The notes under the pieces: model-generated
Database searches by the model: none
What the model saw: the letters and a program-made list of their open reading frames with translations, nothing else
What the model was told of the DNA's origin: nothing
Shown: positions 30,001 to 45,082 of the stretch, piece after piece
How positions within the stretch are numbered: the first letter of the stretch is position 1
How the letters are laid out: each line of letters opens with the position of its first letter
Program-made: the position numbers and the translations under genes
Source: Mesostigma viride
Lineage: Eukaryota > Streptophyta > Mesostigmatophyceae > Mesostigmatales > Mesostigmataceae
Reading direction: 5' to 3'
DNA length: 57,500 nt
Assembly (NCBI GenBank): GCA_009746045.1
Contig: RPFO01000072.1
Coordinates: 2,937,323 to 2,994,822 of the forward strand

Positions 30001-31842
30001 CCAGACGAGGGCATCGACATCCATGCTAACCTGCATCTGTGTCCAAGCAAAAGGGCGCTAGACCGTCACCGACAGCCACAGGTGGTAACAACGGTGGCCC
30101 ATAATACACAGCTTTCGATCCGATAGCACGCTGTTTTGATCGCAAGTCGTCGAACATTCCTGAGCGTTCTGATCTAATGCCACCGCACTTACGTTCATGT
30201 CCGGGACCGGGGGGGCTCACAACAAGGGATAACTGACACGTACGGTTGGAAGCATACATGGTTGGAAGCCTAGGCCCACTATGCACAGCGGCCACCTCAA
30301 TGCTCACCTATAGTTGACAGTAACCGTGGAGCTCACACAACAACTATCCGTACCACAACTAGTCGGCAGCACAGGCAATGCACAGCAATACCCTCAATTC
30401 GCACCAATCCATGAGACAACCAGCGCAGGCCAGAAATCTGGAGCCTGTGTCCACGTCCAGGGACGGCAGGTCATCTCTCACAGGTTGAAAAATATTTTAA
30501 ACAAGTAACACACGCGCAGACGTGAGACGCACCTATGTCCGTGTCCAAGAAGGGAAGCTCATCGCGGGCGGGCACGTCGCTGGACCGCGAGAGGAACCGT
30601 GCGTTGTGGAACGATGCCGACAGGATGGGCAGGTAGGACTGGAGGGTTAGGTACGAGGGGTCGTCGGCATAACAGAAGCTGTGGATGAAGGAGGACTTGC
30701 CCGCGTTCTGGTCCCCCAGTAGCAGGAAGGTGAGCATGCGCGTGCCGGACGCCACGTGCATGGCAAAGGGGGTGTCGAGCTCCATCACCTGCATGGGGGA
30801 CCAGTCATAGTTTATAGCACGGTAGTGGAGTAGTCAGCCGTACACAAGGACTGGGGTGTATAGATCCATCACCTGCAAGGGGGTCAGCCATGAACACGTA
30901 AAATTCTGGTCATAAATGCACATGAGCCCGCCATATATGTACGCACGGGGGTCACAAATGCACACGCAAGCCAGCAATAAACAAATGCAGCCCAGTCATA
31001 TGGCGCAACACCAGCGAGTGGTAACGGGGTTCGAACAGCACAAGCTAGTGGTGACGGGTGCGAGGTTAGGTATGTATGGCATGATCCTCGCCCTGTTCAG
31101 CCTGCAGTTGTTTCATGACAAGAAGATTGTCAGGGACGTGAGGTTGTCAAGGACGTGAGGTTGTCAGGGCAAGAAAACTGCTCATGTGACGTGACGGCAC
31201 GCACACGGGACAGGATTCGTTGCGCGTCCTGTGTAGAAAAAGGGACAGAGAGCTGCAACTGCTATCACTTGCTATCACTCACGCACGGAGTATTTCATAT
31301 ACTACTACACAGGGATACATTCTACCATGGTTACTATACTATTCTATCATGGTTACTATACGGAGTATCTCATATGCATAGGGATACATTCTACCATGGT
31401 TACTATGGGCGGCGTGCGAAACCAAGGGGTCGGCATGAGCCAGGCCGTCACTCATACAGCTAAATTGCACACAAGCCAGTAACAAGCAGCCTTCACGGTC
31501 ATGAACCATGACCATTCACGGATAAACTCCAAACCCTGCCCGTTCATGGAGAAGCTATGCCATTGCATACGGTCACGTGCTTTACTGATAATGCACACAG
31601 GACTTAAGGTGGCCGGGAGAGCATTGTCCAGGATCTTGCATTATTCCAGGGGGAACCTGGGCAGCGAAAATATGATTTATCCCAATGCCCCCATCCCCTC
31701 TTACCTCCTCGTCACAAAGGTCCGGGTTCTGGTACCGCGACCGCTGGAAATAGCCCAACTCGTTGCGCTCGATGGGAAGACTGTCCAACTTGGACACGAC
31801 GGGGTAAGGGCAGGTGTCATCACCTACTCCGTCGTCCTCCAT
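21001..31842 (-). CDS. Large P-loop/GTPase-like protein of unknown function, at least five exons
   Basis: Exons, minus strand: 31842-31705, 30788-30533, 28134-28034, 26964-25783, then 23946 onward. Phases match at every join. The P-loop GDQNAGKSS is at residues 71-79. DELPFLDTDI ends exon 2 and is joined to ARASFLMTVDSFSFFLQEFG in exon 3. Exon 4 carries SLSLLQEARKTVYFVNCQTL, a Cys-rich stretch (residues about 250-284) and LLARLDYLSRVLPHGHEVLL. Exon 5 (from TPDALVVKHLLEMSREEGVD) has an ordered block near 23290-23430 among low-complexity Gly/Pro/Ala sequence. An in-frame TAG at 22222-22224 lies in a poly-G stretch. The same frame reopens as QLQLAVAELRAIIQQLLADP and runs to 21001, so an extra intron or an indel there is likely. 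I do not recognise the family; a Walker A nucleotide-binding role is the only supported function. Confidence 0.6.
25014..25552 (+). pseudogene. LINE reverse transcriptase C-terminal fragment, in intron 4 of the GTPase-like gene
   Basis: An uninterrupted ORF reads VLDFEGGGRHMLIDVSVARP, then a spacer rich in charged residues, then VVPFVLEEFGAMGALTAGLC and WVSYWRQRLSVAITRATADI ending LLRRTRADF. This is the usual C-terminal order of a group of LINE-type polymerases in algae: a D-rich nuclease-like segment with DVS..RP, PFV.ESFGA, then QRLS.A. The polymerase core is absent. It is antisense to the host gene and lies between its exons 4 and 5. The clade is not determined. Confidence 0.55.
26940..27430 (-). 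repeat. Degenerate copies of the exon 4 acceptor junction
   Basis: The acceptor and exon start CAG|ATGGTCCAATTCATCG (26964) has look-alikes upstream in the intron: near 27186 (CAG then ATTGTCCCATTCATCAAAC), near 27282 (CTGATGGTCCAACGCATCAA), near 27056 (GATGGTCTGATCATGGAGC) and near 27420. The units are 75-140 bp apart and are separated by poly-C tracts. Confidence 0.6.
28600..28685 (+). mobile_element. Retroelement 3' tip and tail in intron 2 of the GTPase-like gene
   Basis: GGAATATGTGCTACATGATC, then TCCCAACGGAGGCATGTTA, then an AATTTAATT tail. This is the conserved 3' tip of the ORF1-type family. The body upstream (28320-28600) is not clearly matched to another copy in the window. Confidence 0.5.
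29240..29700 (+). repeat. GTAGCCTTAGTGTGTGTATA tandem repeat, split by a SINE
   Basis: About five copies of GTAGCCTTAGTGTGTGTATA with GTG between them lie at 29240-29285 and 29597-29690. The SINE at 29286-29596 is inserted in one copy. Confidence 0.75.
29286..29596 (+). mobile_element. tRNA-derived SINE-like element, about 311 bp
   Basis: It begins with a small hairpin, CGAGACTGAACAAGTCTCG. It contains a tRNA-like box B (AGTTCGATTCC) near 29502, preceded by TATAGTCAGCAAAAG, and ends near a second hairpin around CGCAAATGGTTTTCACTATT. A 13-bp duplication with one mismatch (GTAGCCTTAGTGT/GTAGCCTAAGTGT) flanks it. Two more copies lie at 41254-41582 and 41655-41812. It is not a functional tRNA gene, because the acceptor and anticodon arms do not fold normally. 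Confidence 0.65.
30862..30882 (-). repeat. Copy of the exon 2 acceptor junction in intron 1
   Basis: On the minus strand the true acceptor at 30788 reads CCCCCATGCAG|GTGATGGAGC. About 80 bp upstream in the intron the near-copy CCCCCTTGCAGGTGATGGAT occurs. Both are plausible acceptors. Confidence 0.6.
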
Positions 31843-33255
31843 GGCTCCCTATTCCGAGCTCGTCTCAAGCGGCGGACAACGCGCGATATGTATCTCTAGC
31901 CAGCAACGAAGCCGCCTGCCACTGCCCGGCAATTCCACATTACATTCCCTCCTGGTAAACCCTAAGTACAACTACCGTCAGGACGCAATCATACGTGGAG
32001 CGTTTGGCTTCGTGTGCATCACTGGAGGGCCGACCATGCCCAAATTGACGAGCATGCCATAGTTGCTGGATGTGGAGGTTACGACACGTTTGGCACACGC
32101 TAAGTTGTCGAATTAGTGATTGCAGTGAATACTAAGGTCAAGTAATCAGAAACATCATGTTGACCTTGGGCGCCCCGCTGCTGCTTATATCAGCGGCATG
32201 GACTCAAACATCACTTGCCATGGGATAATATCCGCACCTGCTAGCGTACAGCACTACACCTCTCAATAAGCAGTGAGCATTAAAGGAATTTTGCCCTGCA
32301 AGGACCGATGCCAACGTATTGCAGGTGCCGCTGCTCAACACCGACAAAACTGCCGGCCGATATCATCATATTGGCAAGAAATAGCCATGCATCCTCCACA
32401 TTCTTCCTAGAAAGCAGCTCCACGAGTGTCCATAAAAATTTGCCCATACAAAAATGTGCCGATTGCCCAGTGTGGCTGTATCCGACACTCCATTGTCACT
32501 AAGACACCAACCCCAACTCACCAAGGGAACACAGTACCTAACCAACCTGTATACTGTATACATAGGTTAAGCATAATAATGCTGCAAGCCGTCACATGTC
32601 AGGCTGTTTATTACGGATTACCTACGGACGTATCACGGGTTGTAGCCGTTAGGATCTCCAGCTCTACCCCAGCAGTTGCTTTCATCAATCATCAGTCATG
32701 ATTTTTGACTCATGACTGCATCTTGAGGCATAGGCATCTTGTCTTGTTGGCCTGACAGGTGGACGTAAATTACGTAATTCAAACACCGCGCAGGGAGCAA
32801 GATGCCCCGCGTCAGGTACATCGAGCCCGGCGGGCCATGCGGGGCCACAATTAATGATGGAGATCACCCTAGGACGGCGATGTTACAGACGTCCATGGGA
32901 TTAACGATGTCGTACCGTGTCCGTATCGTGACACGCTGTGCGGTGGTTGTGCGGTGGTACCAGGCTGTGTATGCTTACTACACTGTACCTGATTTGAGCT
33001 GGCCGGCGATCAGCGCCCGGCTGGCGGAGCGGACCTGGAATCCTCAAGACGAGCATGAGGTGGGAGCGTTAAAGACTCTGCGAGCGTAAATCATAGAGCG
33101 CGGGATCTAATGCGCGGGCAGCCAGAGGCACGAGCGCGCGTGCAAGGGCGGCAACTGGCCAGTTTGGGTTAGAGGGAGTCCATCTCTCTTGGCCTGCTGC
33201 CGGCCCGGTTTATCCTTGGCTTGGTCACAAAAGGCTTTTCTTGACCGCAGCAGGG
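31843..33255. other. Divergent intergenic region between the GTPase-like gene and murA
   Basis: No supported gene was found. A 95-codon ORF at 32802-33089 (+) has no recognisable motif. The two genes are transcribed away from each other, so this 1.4 kb should hold both promoters. There is no obvious transposon. Confidence 0.45.
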
Positions 33256-38388
<5,133 letters not shown>

Positions 38389-39184
38389 GAATCAGATGAT
38401 GCACAAGAATAGGAAACGAGGAGTTTAAGCTCTGCCAGCCCTGGGTGTGGACAGCAGCTGTAACTGGAGATGCGAGGTATCAGTTTTTAATGATCATCGT
38501 TGTGTGATGCGTGGGCCGGGGCAGCGCATGTGGCCATGTGCGGTTCATAGTCAGGACTTCTGGATGGCATGCCATACTGTGTGGTGCAGTGCTGTGATAA
38601 GGCCTTACACAAGCAACTGGCGACCATGCGATGAATATGCTATTGGTGTCCTGTGTTCCAGTCGCCTATGCAACCATGTAATGCCATCGTGAATCGGCAC
38701 GATGCACTTTATATTTATAACTAGTTTGAACTGCTCCGTTGTGGGGCACAATCGGTTTTGTGTTCTTACTATTAGCTAGCATAAATCAATAGCTCTGAGC
38801 CGTAGCAGGTACAACTTCAATATCATCGTGTGATTTAGTACTGTGTGATAGGGCATTTGCCGCAATCACAGAATATTGGGTTGTGATTGCGGGGTTATGG
38901 TTATAAATAATATCTAGGTGAATATACATCGTAATTGATGGAGTTTGAACCCAAATACTGAATGCATGTGCATGGATCAAAGTGGAAAGTCTGATTGGAG
39001 CCGATCGATGTATTAATTATTCATTTACGAGCACGGGAAGAGGACGAATGCCTTTCCCCCCGAAGCTGCACGCGGATGCACTTGTTTCACTAGCTAGAGA
39101 CAGTATTCGATATCACGTTGCGCATTTGTGGGTACTGACGTACTAGCTGGTTTCGATTGGATGCATGATCCCCCAGCGGGGAGA
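38389..39184. other. 3' flank of murA
   Basis: No gene is seen. TGTAA motifs, the usual green-algal poly(A) signal, occur near 38459 (AGCTGTAACTGG) and 38674 (CCATGTAATGCC), so the mRNA probably ends in this region. Confidence 0.4.
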
Positions 39185-39410
39185 CGAGACGAATTAACTA
39201 TAATTAGCACACGTGTGACTGCATATCACAGTGGGTTCTGGACAATACAGATCGAGTAAAGGAACCTTCAGCCCCTATACAATGAGGAGGGAGGGCGCCC
39301 TAGCTTCTCTCACTTATTGCGGCCACAGGGCATGCAGGCCGGCCAAAGAGCCCTCTCTCCCCAGCAGGGTGCCGGGGCGCAACACTGTGGGTGCAATTAT
39401 ACAACCACGG
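39185..39410 (+). repeat. Interspersed repeat shared with 15690-15905
   Basis: It follows a retroelement-tail-like GAATTAACTATAATTAGCAC. It contains CGAGTAAAGGAACCTTCAGC, GGGAGGGCGCCCTAGCTTCT and GGGGCGCAACAC in the same order as the reverse-strand copy. It has no coding content. Confidence 0.6.
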
Positions 39411-39702
39411 TTTAATTCTCTCCTTTACCACTTCTCTTTGTGCCTTAACTCCTCTTTAAATTGTAACTCTCACTGTTATGTTTTTTCATCCTGTCTATTT
39501 TTTCACTGCCTACCCCCTTTTCACCTTACACTTTTTTTCATTTGAGTGAGCTGGGTACGAGGCTTTTGACTGTTAAATAGGAGACCCCTGGCCGGGCACC
39601 ATGGGCGCGCTGAAACATCGAACTCCTGACCCATACTCCAACATCGCCTGCATGCGCCTCACCATATCCCAGCACTTATATAGTTGTTAGTATGAAGTGA
39701 GA

Positions 39703-40724
39703 GTATGATCAGCAAGAAAACGGAGGTCATGGCCATCGGCTTCCCTGCTGGGATAGCCCCACCCACCCTCCTCTTGCTAGACGCGGCAGCCCCGTCCCCC
39801 CGGCGACTCGCTTCAAGCTCCTTGGCAGCTGGCTTCCCTCCACGGCCGACGACATCAACACCCGCACTGGCCAGGCCTGGGCGGCCCTCCGCCGCCTCGA
39901 CAGGTTCTGGACCTGTCGCTACCTGAGTGAGCGACGCAAGCGCATTCTGTTCAAGGCCCTTGTCCTCAGCATCCTCCTTTATGGCTGCGAGGCGTGGACC
40001 CTGGACCAGGCGCTGAGCCAGCAGCTTGACGGCACCGTCACTCGAATGCTCCGTCATATCCTCGGCGTCCGCTACCAAGAACGCCGCACCCGGGCCGAGC
40101 TCTACTGCGAGCTCCCTCTTGTCACCCATAACATCCGACACCGCCGCCTCCTCTTTGCCGGCCATCTTGCCCGCACAGACCAGGTGAATACCGATGTGGG
40201 CCCTGCCGGGGGGCTTAAGACGGGCCAACCAGGTAGACACCTCCTCCTATGGCAGGGTCCCCTTGTCCCATCGCAACCCACTGGCAAACTTGCGCGCGCC
40301 GGGCACCGGCGCGGCGCGACCCGGACCTATGTGACACAACTGCTTGAAGATGCAGGGCTTCTGGGACTATCCGTACTCCGCGCCCGCATGATTGACAAGG
40401 AGAAATGGGCTGCCATCTGCGATAAGCACCTCCCCGAGGGGTATGCTCCTGTTTTCTCCCCACGGGCCCCGCGGCCCGTTGCTAGCCATGGTAGAAGTCC
40501 GCAGGTGGAGGTTATTGGTCCTGAGGATAGCCGCTACACTACCGCCTCGTCTGCCATTACAGTAGAGGACAGCTCGGATGAGGATTACATCCCCATCTAG
40601 TGCTTAACGGTTGGGGGATGATGCAGACGATATTTGTCTAAACTTTTGTGTAATTATTTTTCTAATGAGATTAGCATAGTACTCCGTGGCATGCCTTTGC
40701 GCGCATGACACGCAAGTACTTACT
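39703..40724 (+). mobile_element. 5'-truncated LINE with reverse transcriptase C-terminus, 12-bp TSD
   Basis: The insert is flanked by a perfect TATGAAGTGAGA duplication (39691-39702 and 40725-40736). It starts inside the reverse-transcriptase ORF. The 3' UTR contains GGGGGATGATGCAGACGATA and TTCTAATGAGATTAGCATAG, and it ends GACACGCAAGTACTTACT, a (TACT)n tail. This defines the exact 3' end of the family. Confidence 0.85.
39706..40600 (+). pseudogene. LINE ORF2 (reverse transcriptase) C-terminal fragment
   Basis: The fragment begins ISKKTEVMAIG. After a frameshift near 39800 it reads LGSWLPSTADDINTRTGQAW, ALRRLDRFWTCRYLSERRKR, ILFKALVLSILLYGCEAWTL and later RRLLFAGHLARTDQ. This is the thumb and post-RT segment found in many LINE polymerases (LG.....DI..R...A......, K..L....V...LLYG.E.WTL, RR..F.GH..R). 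The tail to the stop at 40600 ends SSDEDYIPI. The catalytic YADD region is missing. A near-identical last third recurs at 41890-42215. Confidence 0.75.
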
Positions 40725-40756
40725 TATGAAGTGAGACAACTATGCCTGGAGACGTG

Positions 40757-41190
40757 GTACAGCCACGAGCTAGCCACGAGCCACGAGCCACGAGCCACGA
40801 GCCACGAGGTAGCCATGGCTGACGGCGGAGCTCATAACTTTCACGTTTGGGCACCAAATTCGGTTGTGAATATCACAATCGCTTCGTCTTTCTAAGACGC
40901 ACACGCTGATATACCTTTCCGAAGCTATTACGCAATATATGACGAGCAAACGCTCCTCTACGCAACGCAGCCTGGCGGCCGCGCTAAGCCCTGAAAATAC
41001 GTCTGCAGCTCCGGCTGCAGCTTTGCCCTCAAGCCCGGCAGGCAGCGGTGACACTAGTCGTGCACTGGTGGTCGCACAGATCCCTCCCGGGCTTAATGCC
41101 TCGCCCTCTGCATTCAGTTGCCTGAGCCCAAGCGCGGCAGTCGCCCAGCCCAACCTAGCTGGTCTGAGCGCGACTTTGACGTCGACAGGT
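40757..41190 (+). mobile_element. 5' end of an ORF1-type retroelement (leader and ORF1 N-terminus)
   Basis: (CCACGAG)n at 40765-40810, the shared leader with TTCGTCTTTCTAAGACGCAC, then an ORF starting MTSKRSSTQRSLAAALSPEN, closely matching MSKRLSTQRSLAAALGNEN of the copy at 2460. The match is lost near 41190. Sequence from 41890 onward is the LINE ORF2 C-terminus in the same orientation, so the two may be the ends of one internally deleted LINE (inference). Confidence 0.6.
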
Positions 41191-41253
41191 TATTTTCCAC
41201 CTTGTTGACCTGTCGACAGACCTGGCTAATTCGACATATGCCATCCATCACGA

Positions 41254-41582
41254 TACTAGCTCGTGTATTCTGATCAGGCACTCCGCAAAGGTGAAAACCT
41301 TTGCGTTCAGTGCCGGGCCGCGGAAAACGCGGAAAACGCGATCTGCAAATGAATCCGACCGGAATCGAACTGGGGACCTCTCGCACCAATTTTGCTGACT
41401 ATAGGAGTCACGGACGTCTCCGGTTACCATGGCATCGCCAACTTACACCTACAGTCATCCGCAAAAGTTCTCCTGTCCGGGGAGTGATGCAAGCCTTTCG
41501 GATTTGGTACTAGATAAATCACTCGAGATCTGTGTGTAGGAGTACTACACACATGTCTGCACGCGAGACTTGTTCAGTCTCG
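41254..41582 (-). mobile_element. tRNA-derived SINE-like element, full length, reverse strand
   Basis: Read in reverse it has the same start hairpin (CGAGACTGAACAAGTCTCG), the box B-like AGTTCGATTCC and the 3' hairpin CGCAAAGGTTTTCACCTTTG as the copy at 29286-29596. Confidence 0.65.
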
Positions 41583-41654
41583 CACCGTGAGACGGGCTGA
41601 ACACGGCTGAATCCTTCTTTAGAAGGGGGCGTAGCCGGTACTAACGAAATCAGC

Positions 41655-41812
41655 CAAGCGTATATTCTGATCAGGCACTCCGCAAAGGTGCCAAACCTTT
41701 GCGTTCAGTGCCGGGCCGCGGAAAACGCGGAAAACGCGATCTGCAAATGAATCCGACCGGAATCGAACTGGAGACCTCTCGCACCAATTTTGCTGACTAT
41801 AGGACGGACGTC
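41655..41812 (-). mobile_element. 5'-truncated SINE copy, reverse strand
   Basis: It is nearly identical to the 3' half of the copy at 41254-41582 (from GAGACGTCCGTCCTATAGTC to the 3' hairpin). The two copies lie 70 bp apart in the same orientation. Confidence 0.6.
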
Positions 41813-41889
41813 TCGTGTATACGCCTCCCTCCTTGACCTGTGCCAGCGCCTCCACGCCCATCATCGCCTCCGCAACAGATCGATGACGA

Positions 41890-42340
41890 CACTGGCAAAC
41901 TTGCGCGCGCCGGGCACCGGCGCGGCGCGACCCGGACCTATGTGACACAACTGCTTGAAGATGCAGGGCTTCTGGGACTATCCGTACTCCGCGCCCGCAT
42001 GATTGACAAGGAGAAATGGGCTGCCATCTGCGATAAGCACCTTCCCGAGGGATATGCTCCTATTTTCTCCCCACGGGCCCCGCGGCCCGTTGCTAGCCAG
42101 GGTAGAAGTCCGCAGGTGGAGGTTATTGGTCCTGAGGATAGCCGCTACACTACCGCCTCGTCTGCCATTATGTACAGTAGAGGACAGCTCGGATGAGGAT
42201 TGCATCCCCATCTAGTGCTTAACGGTTGGGGGATGATGCAGACGATATTTGTTTAAACTTTTGTGTAATTATATTTCTAATGAGATTAGCATAGTACTCC
42301 GTGGCATGCCTTTGCGCATGACACGCAACTTGTACTTACT
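41890..42340 (+). mobile_element. Second LINE ORF2 C-terminus and 3' UTR
   Basis: It matches 40281-40724 with only a few substitutions. A 4-bp insertion near 42170 (CATTATGTACAG versus CATTACAG) shifts the frame so that the DEDYIPI end is lost. The 3' end has the same UTR and a TACTTACTTAC tail. The low divergence indicates recent spread or a local duplication. Confidence 0.75.
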
Positions 42341-42471
42341 TACTTTACGGCCGGTATTGCCGCAACCTAGGGCAGCGTGAGGCTGTCTAGATAGATGTTG
42401 TAGTTAGAATGCTGTTAGATAGATGTCGTAGGTAGCTGATGTAGATAGATTAGACCGGTAGGACTGTTTGC

Positions 42472-43361
42472 ACCCATCCATCCATCCATCCATCCATCCA
42501 TCCATCCATCCATCCATCCATCCATCCATCCATCCATCCATCCATCCATCCATCCATCCATCCATCCATCCATCCATCCATCCATCCATCCATCCATCCA
42601 TCCATCCATCCATCCATCCATCCATCCATCCATCCATCCATCCATCCATCCATCCATCCATCCATCCATCCATCCATCCATCCATCCATCCATCCATCCA
42701 TCCATCCATCCATCCATCCATCCATCCATCCATCCATCCATCCATCCATCCATCCATCCATCCATCCATCCATCCATCCATCCATCCATCCATCCATCCA
42801 TCCATCCATCCATCCATCCATCCATCCATCCATCCATCCATCCATCCATCCATCCATCCATCCATCCATCCATCCATCCATCCATCCATCCATCCATCCA
42901 TCCAGATCCATCCATCCATCCATCCATCCATCCATCCATCCATCCATCCATCCATCCATCCATCCATCCATCCATCCATCCATCCATCCATCCATCCATC
43001 CATCCATCCATCCATCCATCCATCCATCCATCCAGATCCATCCATCCATCCATCCATCCATCCATCCATCCATCCATCCATCCATCCATCCATCCATCCA
43101 TCCATCCATCCATCCATCCATCCATCCATCCATCCATCCATCCATCCATCCATCCATCCATCCATCCATCCATCCATCCATCCATCCATCCATCCATCCA
43201 TCCATCCATCCATCCATCCATCCATCCATCCATCCATCCATCCATCCATCCATCCATCCATCCATCCATCCATCCATCCATCCATCCATCCATCCATCCA
43301 TCCATCCATCCATCCATCCATCCATCCATCCATCCATCCATCCATCCATCCATCCATCCAT
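42472..43361 (+). repeat. (CATC)n microsatellite, about 890 bp
   Basis: About 220 CATC units with two identical interruptions (CATCCAGATCCATC) near 42903 and 43033. The long Ser-Ile-His-Pro and Trp-Met-Asp-Gly ORFs on both strands are artefacts of the tetranucleotide. Confidence 0.98.
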
Positions 43362-43399
43362 GAAAACCATGAGGGCAACCAAGGAAGAGGACTCCCCAT

Positions 43400-44152
43400 G
43401 GATGATGCGCAAAATGGCTGACGGCGGTATGGCTGACGGCGGCTCAGCTCAGATCTTTTGCGTCTGAGCCCCAAATTCGGTCAGACCATTTGCATTCGAT
43501 GCGCTTTTTTCAGCCGCACACGCCAGTATAATCGGTTACGGCTGAAACGCAGTATTGCCAAAGTTACGCACGTGACCAGCTATGACGACTACCAAAGCAA
43601 AACGAGGGCTGGAAAAGGAGCTGGCACAGCTTCCCAGCGCCCAGCCCAACCCTCTCGCCCTCGCCATTGTTCAGCCGACAGGCTTACCCGCCAAACCCTC
43701 GCCAAGCACCTCGCCTGAGCCCAAGAAACCCTGCCACGATCGAAAATGGAGCGAGTTCCTCCCCGGCGACCAACGATTCTCCCTCACCGTGTGGCAAGAG
43801 TTGTCGCCGCAGGAATGCCTTGAGGTTCTCCAGTTCCTCGAACAGGAGCGGAAGCTCTTCGTTCCCAGGAAGGGGGCGGCTATCGACTACACTGATGGAG
43901 ACATGTCCTGGCTCTATGCTTTGAACGAAGTACAACAACGCCTGATTATCCTGACCAGCCAATTCCAGATCCGCCTCGATCGGCGACATCACCAGAACGC
44001 TCCGCACCCCAGCCCCCGCACAGCCGGCAGCCCCATCGGCTTCCTCCCTCGGCAAGGATGACATCCGCGCAGTGCTGGAGGAGCACGTGACCTGGCCGCT
44101 GGCCGAGCAGCTGACATCGCTGAACACCACGCTCAACAAGGTCGAGGCCCGG
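43400..44152 (+). mobile_element. ORF1-type retroelement, left part (continues at 56369 beyond the chromovirus)
   Basis: Leader sequence (GCTGACGGCGG, ACACGCCAGTATAATCGG) is followed by ORF1 from 43582 (MTTTKAKRGLEKELAQ). ORF1 shifts frame near 44030 and then reads EEHVTWPLAEQLTSLNTTL with NKVEAR up to the chromovirus boundary. The frame resumes after 56373 as VSNVETKVVHKLQP. Confidence 0.7.
43582..44061 (+). pseudogene. LINE ORF1-like protein, N-terminal part, interrupted
   Basis: The N-terminal half of the ORF1 protein starts MTTTKAKRGLEKELAQLPSA. It has a Pro-rich linker and a block around DQRFSLTVWQELSPQECLEV and LQFLEQERKLF, equivalent in position to ADALPIIHRMPRPELQRF of the copy at 2188. 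One frameshift precedes the coiled coil, and the chromovirus insertion removes continuity with the C-terminal half at 56370-57232. Confidence 0.6.
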
Positions 44153-44726
44153 TGTTACGCCGCGGATATCTACCTCCACCTCTACCTCTAATGGGCCTGA
44201 TACTACCTAAACTGGTCAGGCCTCCTCTACTTAACCCTCTGGCGAAAGACGAACGTGACGGAGCTGATCTCAATGCATTAACGTAAGTGTTACTATAATA
44301 CGCCATACAACCATTTATCCAAAACCCGTTTACTCCAGGAATAGAGGAAGGAAACACAACTACACTGCCGTGACCCAAGCCTAAATGTGTCAATTCATTT
44401 AACACACGCCGAGTGCACACACAAGGGGTAGAACGCGCATAAATGGTCACCAACGGTCCAACACGCTCGGGCCGACATGGCCCTGGCCTACAGATGCACG
44501 CTGGTCCACTACATCTACTGATGCACGCTGGTCCACTACATTCTACCACAGGATCAGGACCACTGGTAAAGTACGCGGCGTGGCGCCCAACGGCACCCAA
44601 TGTACCACAGTACTGTTACGAGGACAATAATGTCCCGGTAGGAGCCTAAACGTAAACCTAGGGACAACCGAGGCAAAAGACCTAATTTACGTCCGTAACT
44701 ACAACGAATTGTTACGCGACGTAACA
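44153..44726 (-). repeat. 3' LTR of the chromovirus
   Basis: 574 bp, starting TGTTACGCCGCGG and ending GCGACGTAACA on the plus strand. It differs from the other LTR by a C insertion near 44320, loss of four bases (TGTA) near 44683 and two substitutions. Confidence 0.95.
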
Positions 44727-44740
44727 CCTCCCCCCCACAA
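44727..44740 (-). other. Polypurine tract of the chromovirus
   Basis: On the minus strand TTTGTGGGGGGGAGG directly precedes the 3' LTR, the expected site of plus-strand priming. Confidence 0.75.
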
Positions 44741-45082
44741 AGGTAGGGAGCCCTCTCCCTACGCACAGGGAGGAAAACAAGGGGTAGGAAACCTAATGCA
44801 CCCAGCACACACTAACACAGTCAGCAGGCCATCCAAGATACAAGGCACCAATAGTTCACACGGTCTCCACCACCACGCCTGGAGGTGTAGGGTTAGCCAG
44901 CACCAAGCCTGGTGGTAGGTTCCCCTAACTGCCTGGAACAAAGTCCTTGCCGGGGGGGGAACGGCACTGGGCAGGACACACAGAGTAAACCAATCAGCAC
45001 CAAGGACCAAGAACGACCAGTCAACTGGCCAGAACATGAGGGCGACTCTACATACCGGAGGGACAACACCCTCAGGTCGGGC

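Noticed and set aside
32802-33089. 95-codon ORF upstream of murA
   Set aside because: It has no recognisable motif, codon pattern or splice context, and lies in the presumed divergent promoter region.
42404-43474. Four ORFs of over 300 codons (Trp-Met-Asp-Gly and Ser-Ile-His-Pro)
   Set aside because: All come from the (CATC)n array, which is open in several frames on both strands.
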